Shown here: piece after piece, positions 1 through 7,117 of the stretch | How positions within the stretch are numbered: the stretch's first letter is position 1 | How the letters are laid out: each line of letters opens with the position of its first letter | NCBI GenBank assembly: GCA_002409285.1 | Contig: DHUT01000060.1 | Location: 49,332 to 57,665, forward strand | DNA length: 8,334 bases | Origin: Firmicutes bacterium UBA5227 | GTDB lineage: Bacteria; Bacillota; Clostridia; Tissierellales; Sedimentibacteraceae | Direction: 5' to 3' | Program-made: the position numbers and the translations under genes | The notes under the pieces: model-generated | The model's database searches: none | What the model was told of the DNA's origin: nothing | The model's input: the letters and a program-made list of their open reading frames with translations, nothing else

Positions 1-1
1 A

Positions 2-184
2 GGAGTAAAAGCATTCGGCAGAAGTGCACCTGAAGGTGAGACAATCAATTCTGAGGAAAATGGGAAATACATATTTCCTCCGGGAGGTTCGTTTCTTGTA
101 TTTCTCTCAAATCCCTCAACCCCTACAAAACCTGCCTGCGGCAGAATATCATTCGGCTGGTGGGAAGAACCAATTCAACAATAA
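2..184 (+). CDS. C-terminal end of an unidentified protein (partial, cut by window edge)
   Basis: An open frame runs from the first bases of the window to a TAA at 182-184, giving about 60 residues without a start codon, so this is the 3' end of a gene that begins outside. The fragment is rich in Gly, Pro and Ser, has a short hydrophobic stretch (GGSFLVFLSNP) and ends in an aromatic, acidic tail (FGWWEEPIQQ). I do not recognise the family. The beta-rich, low-lysine composition would fit a surface or secreted domain, but this is a guess. It is followed after 2 nt by a strong hairpin and converges on polC, which supports a real gene end here. An overlapping frame in 24-359 is antisense to the polC end and looks spurious. 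Confidence 0.5.
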   Translation, partial: GVKAFGRSAPEGETINSEENGKYIFPPGGSFLVFLSNPSTPTKPACGRISFGWWEEPIQQ

Positions 185-186
185 AC

Positions 187-209
187 AGCGTCAGCTTTAT
201 GCTGACGCT
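187..209. terminator. Bidirectional hairpin terminator between the partial gene and polC
   Basis: A perfect 9-bp stem (AGCGTCAGC / GCTGACGCT) with a 5-nt loop (TTTAT) sits between two convergent stop codons, TAA at 182-184 on plus and TAA at 217-215 on minus. The stem is GC-rich in an AT-rich setting. The T runs are short on both sides (TTTAAATT on plus, TGTTTATT on minus), so termination is probable but not textbook in either direction. Confidence 0.75.
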
Positions 210-214
210 TTAAA

Positions 215-3200
215 TTATATTGAATCAAAAAAACTAAGCTGGTCACTTTCAGGCAACCCTTTTAAACAGTTGAATTTTTTCAGCAAATCTATGGACGCAT
301 TTCCTATCCTGGCACGTTTCTTCAAATCATCAATTGATTTAATTGTTTCATCACAATGAATTGCATTATATATACCTTCCGCAGCCACATTACCCATGCC
401 GGATATGCTGTTAAACGGTGGTCTCACCCCATCCTCTTCCACCAGGAATTTTGTTGAGTGCGACTTATACAAGTCAATGGGCAAAAACTTAAATCCTCTC
501 TCATACATTTCCAGAACCAGTTCAAGGTCATCATACATATCCTTATCCTTGTTTGCGGCATCATTTCCCTGTGCATCTATTTGTTTCATTTTTTCCTTTG
601 CAACTTCTTTTCCATTTATCATAAATTCCGCATCAAATGCCTTTGCTCTGATAGAAAAATAGGCTGCATAGTATGCTTCAGGTATATGAACCTTAAACCA
701 GGCTATTCTGAAAGCCATCATAACATAGGCTGCCGCATGCGCTTTAGGAAACATATATTTTATTTTTTTGCAGGAATCAATATACCATTCCGGAACATTA
801 TGTTCTCTCATGAGTATTTCATATTCAGGCCATTTTGGATCCTTTAACGCCTTGCCCTTACGAACAGTTTCCATTATTTTAAAGGCAGAATCCGGAGGCA
901 GACCTTTTTTAATCAGGTAAACCATTATGTCATCCCTGGTACATACTGCTTCACTTATAGATTCGATTATTCCATCATCAATTAAATTCTTTGCATTTCC
1001 CAGCCACACATCAGTACCATGGGAAAGACCTGATATACACAGCAAATCCGAAAATGCTTTGGGTGCTGTGTCAAGAAGCATGCCTCTAACAAACTTTGTG
1101 CCGAATTCAGGAACACCATAGGTTCCAACCTTGGAATTTATCTGCTCAGGCGTGACACCCAATGCATCCGTAGATGAGAATAAAGACATGGTTTCTTTAT
1201 CATCCATTGGAATTGTTTTAGGGTCAATGCCGGTTATATCCTGGAGCATTCTGATTACAGTAGGATCATCATGCCCAAGTATATCAAGCTTCAGCAAGTT
1301 CTGGTCAATAGAATGATAGTCAAAATGTGTTGTTATTATCTCAGAATTAGAGTCATCTGCCGGATGCTGCACAGGGCAAAATTCATAAATTTCTCTGCCC
1401 TTAGGTACAACTATTATTCCTCCGGGATGCTGTCCCGTAGTTCTTTTTATTCCCGTACATCCCTTTGCTATCCTTGCAATCTCTGCCTTATTAACATGAA
1501 TGCCCTTTTCTTCATAATATTTTTTCACATACCCAAAAGCAGTTTTGTCTGCTACGGTACCTATGGTGCCCGCCTTAAAGGTTGTCCCCTTTCCAAAAAC
1601 CACCTCTGTATACTTATGAGCCTTTGCCTGATATTCTCCGGAAAAATTCAAATCAATATCCGGCTCCTTTTCTCCGTTAAAACCTAAGAAAGTTTCAAAA
1701 GGTATATCCATGCCATCTTTATCAAGATTTTCACCACAGACAGGACATTTCATGTCAGGAAGATCAAAACCATTCAAATACCCATGATCCACAAAATCCG
1801 AATACTTACAGTTTGGGCATCTGTAGTGAGGTTCAAGGGCATTCACTTCTGTTATACCCGCCATGTATGCTACCAAGGAAGAACCAACAGAACCTCTTGA
1901 GCCTACCAGGTAGCCGTCTTCATTAGATTTTGAAACCAATTTTTGTGCAATGATATACATAACCGAAAACCCATTTTCAATAATAGATTTTAGCTCCTTA
2001 TCCAGCCTGTCCTGAACAATTTCGGGTAATGGATCACCATAAAGTTCATAGGCCTTTTCAAAAGCTATATCCCTTATAGTCTGTTCACATCCGTCAATAT
2101 GCGGAGTAGCTTTTTCCGATGAAATGGGACTAATCTGACTGCACATATCAGCTATTTTATTTGTATTAGTTACCACAACTTCATAAGCTTTTTCCTCACC
2201 CAGATAAGAAAATTCCCTGAGCATTTCCTCTGTTGTCCTCAGATACAAAGGAGCCTGATAATCAGCATCCTTAAACCCTTGACCAGCTTCAAGAATACGT
2301 CGATATATTTCATCCTCAGGATCCATGAAATGCACATCCCCCGTTGCAACAACAGGCTTGTTTAATTTTTCTCCCAACTGAACAATTTTTTTATTTATGA
2401 GCTTTAAATACTCCCTATTTGGAACCTGCTCTTGTCTTACAAGGTATTCGTTATTGCCAAGAGGCTGTATTTCAAGATAATCATATTCTTTTGCAATATC
2501 TTCAATTTCTTCATCAGATTTTCCTAACAAAATTGCCTGATAAAGCTCTCCTTCACTGCAGGCACTTCCTATAATTAAGCCTTCCGAATATTTTTTGTAA
2601 AGACTTTTTAAAATTCTTGGCTTCTTATAGAAATAATGTAAATGAGAATACGAAATCAATCTGTACAAATTTTTTAGTCCTGTATAATCTTTTACCAATA
2701 TTATGGCATGAAAAGTGTTTAACTTTTTATATCCTTCTTTTTTTGCTTCATCATCTGATGCATATACATCTATGTCCTTTAGGTTTTCGGCTCCCCGATC
2801 CTTTAATTTCTCCAGCATTACGTTAAACACCTTCACGGTGGTAGCAACATCATCTAACGCTCTGTGGGCAACATCCACGGTTATCCCAAGATTTTTTGCA
2901 ATTCTCCCAAGCTTGTAGGTCTTGAAATCGGGAAATAGTTCCTTTGCAAGAGATAATGTATCTACATAAGTATAGTCAAATTCATATCCAAGTTTTGCGG
3001 CATTATGCTTCAAAAAATTAATGTCAAATTCAGCATTATGAGCAACTAAGACACTTCCTGTTATGAATTCAAGCAATTCAGGAAACACCTTGTCAATAGT
3101 TCTGGCATCCTTTACCATATCATCAGTAATGCTTGTTACCTCCACAACCCTTGCAGGAATAGGCTTCTCTGGATTTACAAAGCAGCTGAATTCATCTATA

Positions 3201-4561
3201 ACCTTTCCATCTTTAAGCTTCATGACTCCAATTTCAGTTATTTTTTCTGTAACAGGGGAAAAGCCTGTAGTTTCCAGATCCAATACACAATATGTAGTAT
3301 CCATGCTCTGACCCTTGGAATTATTAACCGAAGACTTTTTATCAGGTGCTAAATATGCTTCAACCCCATATATAACCTTCATGTCAGGATTATCTCTTCC
3401 CAACAGTTTGTGGGCTTCAGGATATGACTGAACCACTCCATGGTCTGTTATGGCTATGGACTTCATTTCCCAGCTCATTGCCCTTTTAATTAAATCCGTG
3501 GCACTGTTCATACCATCCATCTGACTCATCTGGGTATGCATATGAAGCTCGACTCTTTTGACCTTGGCATTATCCATTCTTTTGATTTTTTTCATGCCTT
3601 CTGTTTCTACAATGTTGTTTGCAATTAACTCTACTTCTCCGGAAAAATTACTGTAGCTGGAATTCCCTGAAATTTTCAGTCCTTTAGCTTCCTGAAGCCT
3701 TAGAATAACCTCTTCGCTTTCTCCCGGTTTACAAAAACACTTACATGTTATGGAGCTTGTACCATCATATAAATCAAAAGAAACAAGTGTTTTTCCGCTT
3801 TTAAGCTCTCTAAAATCAATATTGGATATTTCGCCCTCTATGCAAACCCTACCCTCATCAGGTGAAATATCAGCAATTTTTATTATTGAATCCCTTATGT
3901 TAGCACTCCTTCCCAGTATCAGCGAAGAATCCTTTTTTTTACTTCCAAACGGTTCATCGGACTCCTTTATTGCAACTGCAGTTTCTCTTTTGACAGCAGC
4001 GGAGTTTTTCCCTGAATCAGGTTTTTTTTCACCTTGAATAAATTTGATTTCCCTTGCAAGCTCGTCCTCACACTGTTTATTAAAGTCCTGGCACCCAGGC
4101 ATGTCTGAAAAGCAAACCTCATAATTTTCACAATATATATTTTTTACAGCGTCGCTGATTATTTTATCATATCCCTTTGTTCTTAATAACTCTGACACTG
4201 CAATTTTAAATTCTATATTTATTTTTTTTTCTTGTATTTCATATTCGCTGTTTTTCAGCAGAGATCTTAATGCTGGATATTTTTCTGTTAAAATTTTAAA
4301 TATATTTAGCAATTCTTCTTCGATTGGTTTTTTAACCGCATCCCCTGAATAGCTGACAATTATTTTTGATTCCTCAACTCCGAATCTTTTCTTAATAAAA
4401 TTATTCAGCGATTCAATGTCCTCCACACTAATAAACCTTTCGGATTTTATTTTCATTTCAAGGATTTTGGTTTTTTTGCTCAATACCACCCCTTCCACTA
4501 CCGCAGAGCCTATGCAGTCTCCCGGATTATAATCACTAAAAACTTCTTTAATTCTTTTCAT
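215..4561 (-). CDS. polC: DNA polymerase III alpha subunit, class C (PolC)
   Basis: This is the replicative polymerase of low-GC Gram-positives, with built-in 3'-5' proofreading; it acts in the cytoplasm at the fork with the beta clamp. The protein has 1448 residues, close to the roughly 1440 of Bacillus PolC, and appears intact. In order: an N-terminal domain (1-175), a charged linker (176-212), an OB-fold region (about 235-320), the first half of the PHP domain (LHMHT at 339-343, TDHG at 372-375), and an inserted DEDD exonuclease (D428/E430, N509/D513, H566/D571). The PHP domain resumes at about 610-745 (GDVH at 741-744). The polymerase core carries GSRGSVGSS (887-895), a zinc finger (C915, C918, C939, C942) and catalytic D968, D970 and D1093. 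The C-terminus carries a beta-clamp motif, QLSFF (1441-1445). The ATG has AGAAGGA 6 nt upstream. It is monocistronic, isolated by terminators on both sides. Confidence 0.98.
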   Translation of the reverse strand: MKRIKEVFSDYNPGDCIGSAVVEGVVLSKKTKILEMKIKSERFISVEDIESLNNFIKKRFGVEESKIIVSYSGDAVKKPIEEELLNIFKILTEKYPALRSLLKNSEYEIQEKKINIEFKIAVSELLRTKGYDKIISDAVKNIYCENYEVCFSDMPGCQDFNKQCEDELAREIKFIQGEKKPDSGKNSAAVKRETAVAIKESDEPFGSKKKDSSLILGRSANIRDSIIKIADISPDEGRVCIEGEISNIDFRELKSGKTLVSFDLYDGTSSITCKCFCKPGESEEVILRLQEAKGLKISGNSSYSNFSGEVELIANNIVETEGMKKIKRMDNAKVKRVELHMHTQMSQMDGMNSATDLIKRAMSWEMKSIAITDHGVVQSYPEAHKLLGRDNPDMKVIYGVEAYLAPDKKSSVNNSKGQSMDTTYCVLDLETTGFSPVTEKITEIGVMKLKDGKVIDEFSCFVNPEKPIPARVVEVTSITDDMVKDARTIDKVFPELLEFITGSVLVAHNAEFDINFLKHNAAKLGYEFDYTYVDTLSLAKELFPDFKTYKLGRIAKNLGITVDVAHRALDDVATTVKVFNVMLEKLKDRGAENLKDIDVYASDDEAKKEGYKKLNTFHAIILVKDYTGLKNLYRLISYSHLHYFYKKPRILKSLYKKYSEGLIIGSACSEGELYQAILLGKSDEEIEDIAKEYDYLEIQPLGNNEYLVRQEQVPNREYLKLINKKIVQLGEKLNKPVVATGDVHFMDPEDEIYRRILEAGQGFKDADYQAPLYLRTTEEMLREFSYLGEEKAYEVVVTNTNKIADMCSQISPISSEKATPHIDGCEQTIRDIAFEKAYELYGDPLPEIVQDRLDKELKSIIENGFSVMYIIAQKLVSKSNEDGYLVGSRGSVGSSLVAYMAGITEVNALEPHYRCPNCKYSDFVDHGYLNGFDLPDMKCPVCGENLDKDGMDIPFETFLGFNGEKEPDIDLNFSGEYQAKAHKYTEVVFGKGTTFKAGTIGTVADKTAFGYVKKYYEEKGIHVNKAEIARIAKGCTGIKRTTGQHPGGIIVVPKGREIYEFCPVQHPADDSNSEIITTHFDYHSIDQNLLKLDILGHDDPTVIRMLQDITGIDPKTIPMDDKETMSLFSSTDALGVTPEQINSKVGTYGVPEFGTKFVRGMLLDTAPKAFSDLLCISGLSHGTDVWLGNAKNLIDDGIIESISEAVCTRDDIMVYLIKKGLPPDSAFKIMETVRKGKALKDPKWPEYEILMREHNVPEWYIDSCKKIKYMFPKAHAAAYVMMAFRIAWFKVHIPEAYYAAYFSIRAKAFDAEFMINGKEVAKEKMKQIDAQGNDAANKDKDMYDDLELVLEMYERGFKFLPIDLYKSHSTKFLVEEDGVRPPFNSISGMGNVAAEGIYNAIHCDETIKSIDDLKKRARIGNASIDLLKKFNCLKGLPESDQLSFFDSI

Positions 4562-4567
4562 TTCATA

Positions 4568-4627
4568 TCCTTCTTAAAAAAATTCCAATACTTTATTATT
4601 ATATAACAATTTGAAATACTTTGTACA
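4568..4627 (-). promoter_or_regulatory. Candidate polC promoter and ribosome binding site
   Basis: On the minus strand a -35-like TGTACA (4622-4627, four of six consensus positions) is followed after 18 bp by a perfect TATAAT (4598-4603). The RBS AGAAGGA lies at 4568-4574, 6 nt before the polC ATG. The promoter lies downstream of the terminator that ends the flavodoxin gene, so polC can be transcribed independently of the peroxide operon. The -35 box is weak; the assignment rests on the perfect -10 and its position. Confidence 0.6.
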
Positions 4628-4677
4628 TAGAAAAATAGAAAAATGCAAATAACATTAAATGGTTTTAATTAGTAAAT

Positions 4678-4716
4678 AAAGCTTAAGAGTTCTCATAATG
4701 AGAACTCTTAAGCTTT
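4678..4716 (-). terminator. Rho-independent terminator of the gpx-ohrR-flavodoxin operon
   Basis: A perfect 18-bp inverted repeat (4678-4695 with 4699-4716) encloses a 3-nt TAA loop. It begins 13 nt after the flavodoxin stop codon on the minus strand and is followed there by TTTACT. The other strand also has a T run after the stem, so it could work both ways. The stem is long for a terminator but has no other obvious role here. Confidence 0.85.
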
Positions 4717-4729
4717 TTAATACCTATTC

Positions 4730-5140
4730 TTATTTTACTATTTCTTTTACAAAACTTTTTAATTCACTTATGTCATCGTTATTGGGTCTGTTCTTGTGCA
4801 TTACCTTAAAACTGCCGCGGCAATGAAATTCACGGCTGTCCACAGGTATATTCTTTTCAGAAAGCAGCTTTGCAACTTGAGAATAAGTTGAAGACAAGAT
4901 GGCGGCAGTGCTGAAGTTAACTACCTTTTTCACTTTTCTGCCATCTAAAGACCGAATAAATTCTTTAACCCTTTCATCCACGCCTGCAGCATATACAGAA
5001 CTGCCCAAAAATAAAATATCAACTTCATCATCAATGGGTACATCCACCGTTTGTGCCTTCGCACCGGTCACCTCACCGATTGCATCGGCAAGTTTCTTGG
5101 TATTTCCCGTCTTACTGTAATATCGAATAGCCGTATTCAT
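4730..5140 (-). CDS. Short-chain flavodoxin domain protein
   Basis: A 136-residue single-domain flavodoxin-like protein, expected to bind FMN and carry low-potential electrons in the cytoplasm. The FMN phosphate loop is clear at residues 9-14 (SKTGNT). The second flavin loop is probably GSSVYAAG (46-53) and the third lies near FSTAA (76-80). The length is that of minimal flavodoxins. There is no signal peptide and no fused domain; a single Cys (C107) lies in the C-terminal part. Its ATG overlaps the TGA of the regulator gene by 4 nt (ATGA), and AAAGGAG precedes it at good spacing, so it is translationally coupled to ohrR. Membership in a peroxide-response operon suggests that it delivers reductant or replaces ferredoxin under oxidative stress; this is inference from context. 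Its redox partner is unknown. Confidence 0.85.
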   Translation of the reverse strand: MNTAIRYYSKTGNTKKLADAIGEVTGAKAQTVDVPIDDEVDILFLGSSVYAAGVDERVKEFIRSLDGRKVKKVVNFSTAAILSSTYSQVAKLLSEKNIPVDSREFHCRGSFKVMHKNRPNNDDISELKSFVKEIVK

Positions 5141-5577
5141 AATTCAATCTCCTTTGATTCATCTAAAATTTTATATAGCAGGCTGTACAGCATTTTTGCT
5201 TCTTCAGCAGAAAGGTTTATACAGGATGCAAGCTTCAGCGGAATATTAACCGCCTTGTCCTTCAAACTTTCTCCCTTATCTGTGATTGTCACAATAAGAT
5301 TGCGCTCATCCTCAGCTAATCTCGTTCTTGACACTAAGCCAACCGCTTCCAGTTTCTTCAGAAGAGGGGTGAGCGTACCCGAATCAAGGTACAGGCATTC
5401 TCCCAGACTTTTAACATTCATACTTTTCTTTTCCCAAAGCACCAGCATTACAATATACTGCGTATAAGTCAGCCCAATTTCATTCAAAAATGGCTTGTAT
5501 TTTTTCACAACTTCCCTGGAACAGGCGTAAATGGGAAAGCAAAGCTGATTTTCAAGCTTAAGCAGATCGTAATTCAT
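5137..5577 (-). CDS. ohrR: OhrR-type MarR-family organic peroxide sensor/repressor
   Basis: A 146-residue winged-helix repressor of the MarR family, close to Bacillus OhrR. The N-terminus carries the signature LENQLCF (8-14) with the peroxide-sensing Cys13 (Cys15 in B. subtilis). The tyrosines that surround that cysteine in B. subtilis have counterparts at Y17, Y27 and Y38. The recognition helix region is YLDSGTLTPLLKKLE (63-77) and the wing spans about 86-102 (DERN at 90-93). OhrR releases DNA when its Cys is oxidised by organic hydroperoxide. Extra cysteines are C19, C61 and C119. C119 lies about as far from C13 as the resolving Cys lies from the sensing Cys in two-Cys Xanthomonas-type OhrR. 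The gene starts within the gpx stop (TAATG, 1-nt overlap), with GGAGG 4 nt before its ATG inside the end of gpx. It most likely represses its own operon through the repeats at 6067-6111. Confidence 0.92.
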   Translation of the reverse strand: MNYDLLKLENQLCFPIYACSREVVKKYKPFLNEIGLTYTQYIVMLVLWEKKSMNVKSLGECLYLDSGTLTPLLKKLEAVGLVSRTRLAEDERNLIVTITDKGESLKDKAVNIPLKLASCINLSAEEAKMLYSLLYKILDESKEIEL

Positions 5578-6056
5578 TATTCCTCCAAAAGCTTTTGTAT
5601 AGAACTTTCAATAGATGCCGGAGTCTTTGCAGATCCATGGCGTTCTATAACCTCACCATTTCTATTTATTAGAAACTTCGTAAAATTCCATTTAATATTA
5701 GCACTGCCCAATCCGCCTTTTTGAGATTTAAGCCAAGAATAAAGCTTGCTTTCATTATCTCCGTTTACATCAATTTTATCAAATTGCCTGAAAGTTATAT
5801 TATAACGAAGTGTGCAAAAATTACTGATTTCTTCATTAGTCCCCGGAGCCTGGTTCCCAAATTGATTACATGGGAAATCAAGAATTTCAAAACCTTTATC
5901 CTTGTACTTATCATACAACTCCTGCAACCCATTATATTGAGGCGTAAATCCACAACCTGTTGCCGTGTTTACAATCAATAATACTTTGTCCTTGTATTCT
6001 GACAAACTTACATCTTTACCTTTTGAATCTTTTACTGTTATATCATAAAGTTTCAT
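5577..6056 (-). CDS. Glutathione peroxidase-family thiol peroxidase (Cys type)
   Basis: A 159-residue peroxidase of the GPx family that reduces hydroperoxides in the cytoplasm. The peroxidatic residue is Cys35 in NTATGCGFT (30-38), not selenocysteine. The rest of the family tetrad is present: Q69 in FPCNQFGNQ (61-69) and W123/N124 in KWNFTKFL (122-129). C81 in NFCTLRYNITF (79-89) occupies the resolving-Cys position of thioredoxin-dependent GPx-like enzymes, so thioredoxin is a likelier reductant than glutathione (inference from family). The start is the ATG at 6056. A TTG 15 nt upstream is in frame, but its first codons are the Shine-Dalgarno itself (AAGGAG at 6063-6068, 6 nt from the ATG), so the longer 164-residue form is improbable. 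First gene of the operon; its TAA overlaps the ohrR ATG by one base. Confidence 0.93.
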   Translation of the reverse strand: MKLYDITVKDSKGKDVSLSEYKDKVLLIVNTATGCGFTPQYNGLQELYDKYKDKGFEILDFPCNQFGNQAPGTNEEISNFCTLRYNITFRQFDKIDVNGDNESKLYSWLKSQKGGLGSANIKWNFTKFLINRNGEVIERHGSAKTPASIESSIQKLLEE

Positions 6057-6062
6057 TTCGTT

Positions 6063-6068
6063 CTCCTT
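6063..6068 (-). promoter_or_regulatory. Ribosome binding site that fixes the gpx start
   Basis: AAGGAG on the minus strand ends 6 nt before the ATG at 6056. An alternative in-frame TTG start at 6071 would place this site inside the coding sequence as Lys-Glu, which argues against that start. Confidence 0.8.
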
Positions 6069-6111
6069 CAATTTAATTGTTCTTTATTAAATTGTATACA
6101 ATGCAATAATA
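6067..6111. promoter_or_regulatory. Candidate OhrR operator array: three abutting 15-bp inverted repeats
   Basis: Known Bacillus OhrR operators use half-sites TACAATT and AATTGTA. Read on plus, 6067-6081 is TTCAATT-T-AATTGTT (6/7 in each arm), 6082-6096 has one perfect arm, AATTGTA (7/7, other arm 3/7), and 6097-6111 is TACAATG-C-AATAATA (6/7 and 5/7). They abut without gaps. The junction of the second and third forms a perfect 12-bp palindrome, ATTGTATACAAT (6091-6102), which covers the gpx -10 box. Occupancy would block transcription of gpx-ohrR-flavodoxin. The region is AT-rich, so the weaker arms could be chance; 6067-6081 and the 12-bp palindrome are the convincing parts. Confidence 0.6.
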
Positions 6112-6119
6112 TTTGTCAA
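6091..6119 (-). promoter_or_regulatory. Promoter of the gpx-ohrR-flavodoxin operon
   Basis: On the minus strand a perfect TTGACA (6114-6119) is followed after exactly 17 bp by TACAAT (6091-6096, five of six). Transcription would start near 6084, leaving a leader of about 28 nt to the gpx ATG. This is a strong vegetative promoter of the kind that needs a repressor, which fits the overlapping OhrR-like repeats. Confidence 0.85.
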
Positions 6120-6193
6120 GTTTTTTTAATTTTTTTACTTAAAAAAATTTTTCGAGGAATACTATATCGTAATATCATTTTTAGGAGGATTAA

Positions 6194-6622
6194 ATGACTG
6201 GTATTTTGTTTGCGATGCTTGCCGGATTGTTAATGAGCGTTCAAGGTGTTTTCAATACTCGTGTCATGGATTCATCAAATATGTGGGCTACAAATAGCTG
6301 GGTACAATTAACAGCATTTGCTGTAAGTATATGTATGTGGTTTTTTACGGGACGAGAGAATTTACTTTCAGTATTTAATGTCAGTAATAAATTATATTTA
6401 CTCGGCGGAGCCATCGGTGCATTTATTACATTCACTGTAATCAAAGGCATTTCAAGCCTTGGACCTATATATGCCACAATGTTGATTTTACTGGCACAAC
6501 TAATAGTTTCCTGCATAATCGAAAACTTTGGACTATTCGGTACTGAAAAGTTATGCTTTGAATGGAGTAAACTAATTGGTGTAGGTCTGATGATTGCAGG
6601 AATTGTAATTTTTAAGAAGTAA
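6194..6622 (+). CDS. Small DMT-superfamily membrane protein, YdcZ (DUF606) type
   Basis: A 142-residue, strongly hydrophobic protein with about five predicted membrane helices, roughly at residues 3-22, 31-52, 66-85, 89-110 and 122-140. The N-terminal stretch with GLLMSVQGVFNTRV, the glycine-rich third helix (LLGGAIGAF) and the terminal helix ending IVIFKK match the YdcZ/DUF606 branch of the drug/metabolite transporter superfamily. Members have four to five helices and may work as paired or dimeric half-transporters; the substrate is not known. The start is well supported by AGGAGG (6183-6188) 5 nt before the ATG. It is divergent from the gpx operon across a 137-bp AT-rich gap that includes the OhrR-like repeats. 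I find no clear -35/-10 pair for it, so whether OhrR affects it is open. A hairpin follows the stop. Confidence 0.8.
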   Translation: MTGILFAMLAGLLMSVQGVFNTRVMDSSNMWATNSWVQLTAFAVSICMWFFTGRENLLSVFNVSNKLYLLGGAIGAFITFTVIKGISSLGPIYATMLILLAQLIVSCIIENFGLFGTEKLCFEWSKLIGVGLMIAGIVIFKK

Positions 6623-6937
6623 TAATGCCCTCTTAAATGAGGGCATAACTATATAAATCAGCAGACGTGCCAAGTCGCAGGCTGACAATTCATAGTAATA
6701 TGAGAGTATACCATCTTCCGTAAATTCATCAATCTTTTTGAATCCTACGCTTTCCAAGGTGAGTGTTGACTTTTTATTAAAGCCGTATGTAAATGCACAT
6801 AACTTACTAATATCATATCTCTCAAACACGAGATAACAAAATTGTTCTAATGCACGTTTACCAATTCCCTTGCCCCAGTATCCTTTATCAAATATTACTA
6901 TGCTTACAAATGCTTTCTTATCATCATATTTATCCTT
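6572..6937 (-). pseudogene. GNAT-family N-acetyltransferase, N-terminally truncated remnant
   Basis: The frame opens just after a TAA at 6940-6938. Its first 80-odd residues are the second half of a GNAT fold: a strand (FVSIVIF), the acetyl-CoA pyrophosphate loop GYWGKGIGKRAL (codons 19-30 of the open frame), then the typical C-terminal pattern with AFTYGFNKKS and LESVGFKKIDEF. GNAT proteins of this kind are about 150-180 residues; here the region before the acetyl-CoA loop is missing, and no usable start precedes the motif. GNAT similarity fades after SYYYEL (near 6686). Downstream the frame runs on through the hairpin and antisense into the last 51 bases of the DMT gene, so the original stop seems lost too. 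A GTG at 6829 would start an 85-residue peptide without the cofactor loop. Acceptor substrate unknown; almost certainly inactive. Confidence 0.75.
6625..6646 (+). terminator. Hairpin after the DMT gene, possible terminator
   Basis: ATGCCCTC (6625-6632) pairs perfectly with GAGGGCAT (6639-6646) over a 6-nt loop, starting 2 nt after the DMT stop codon. The GC-rich core in AT-rich DNA and its position favour a terminator, but no proper T run follows on the plus strand, so efficiency is doubtful. Confidence 0.5.
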
Positions 6938-6945
6938 TTATTATA

Positions 6946-6973
6946 AACTAACTTAAGGATGTCCTTTTTAGTT
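6946..6973. repeat. Imperfect inverted repeat beside the GNAT breakpoint
   Basis: AACTAA (6946-6951) pairs with TTAGTT (6968-6973), and AAGG (6955-6958) with CCTT (6963-6966) around a 4-nt loop, with an asymmetric 3 by 1 internal bulge. It begins 9 nt beyond the first codon of the truncated GNAT frame. It could be an old terminator, an element-end repeat or chance in AT-rich DNA. The rest of 6938-7053 shows no gene. Confidence 0.35.
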
Positions 6974-7053
6974 GTTTATGATTATTATATGCTTTAAACA
7001 CATTTTAAACTATATGTCCATGCTTATCAAAGATTATTTTATATTTTTTGTGC

Positions 7054-7082
7054 TTGCCACACAAATTTCATAATGATATTAT
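7054..7082 (+). promoter_or_regulatory. Probable promoter of the XRE gene
   Basis: TTGCCA (7054-7059, five of six) and TATTAT (7077-7082, five of six) are separated by 17 bp. Transcription would start near 7089. That leaves only about 8 nt before the ATG at 7097, which therefore lacks room for an RBS and is an unlikely start. Confidence 0.65.
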
Positions 7083-7117
7083 GTTGTTAACGTTATATGA
7101 AAGGACATGTGCGCTAT

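Noticed and set aside
24..359. A 111-codon open frame on plus at the left edge, with a GTG start
   Set aside because: It is in a different frame from the better-looking partial gene 2-184 and covers the terminator and the antisense of the polC end; no RBS and no domain.
396..4037. Many open frames of 60-140 codons on plus across polC
   Set aside because: All are antisense to a complete, motif-verified polC; compositions are low-complexity and none has a convincing RBS or family.
4678..4716. The 18-bp perfect palindrome as a transposon end or phage attachment site
   Set aside because: Position 13 nt after a stop codon, T-rich flank and tiny loop fit a terminator; no transposase or duplicated flanks are present.
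6057..6071. Longer gpx product starting at TTG 6071
   Set aside because: Its extra codons contain the Shine-Dalgarno that serves the ATG at 6056, and the remaining N-terminus matches the usual start of the family.
6241..6516. A 91-codon open frame on minus inside the DMT gene
   Set aside because: Antisense shadow of a membrane protein with a good RBS; no recognisable features of its own.
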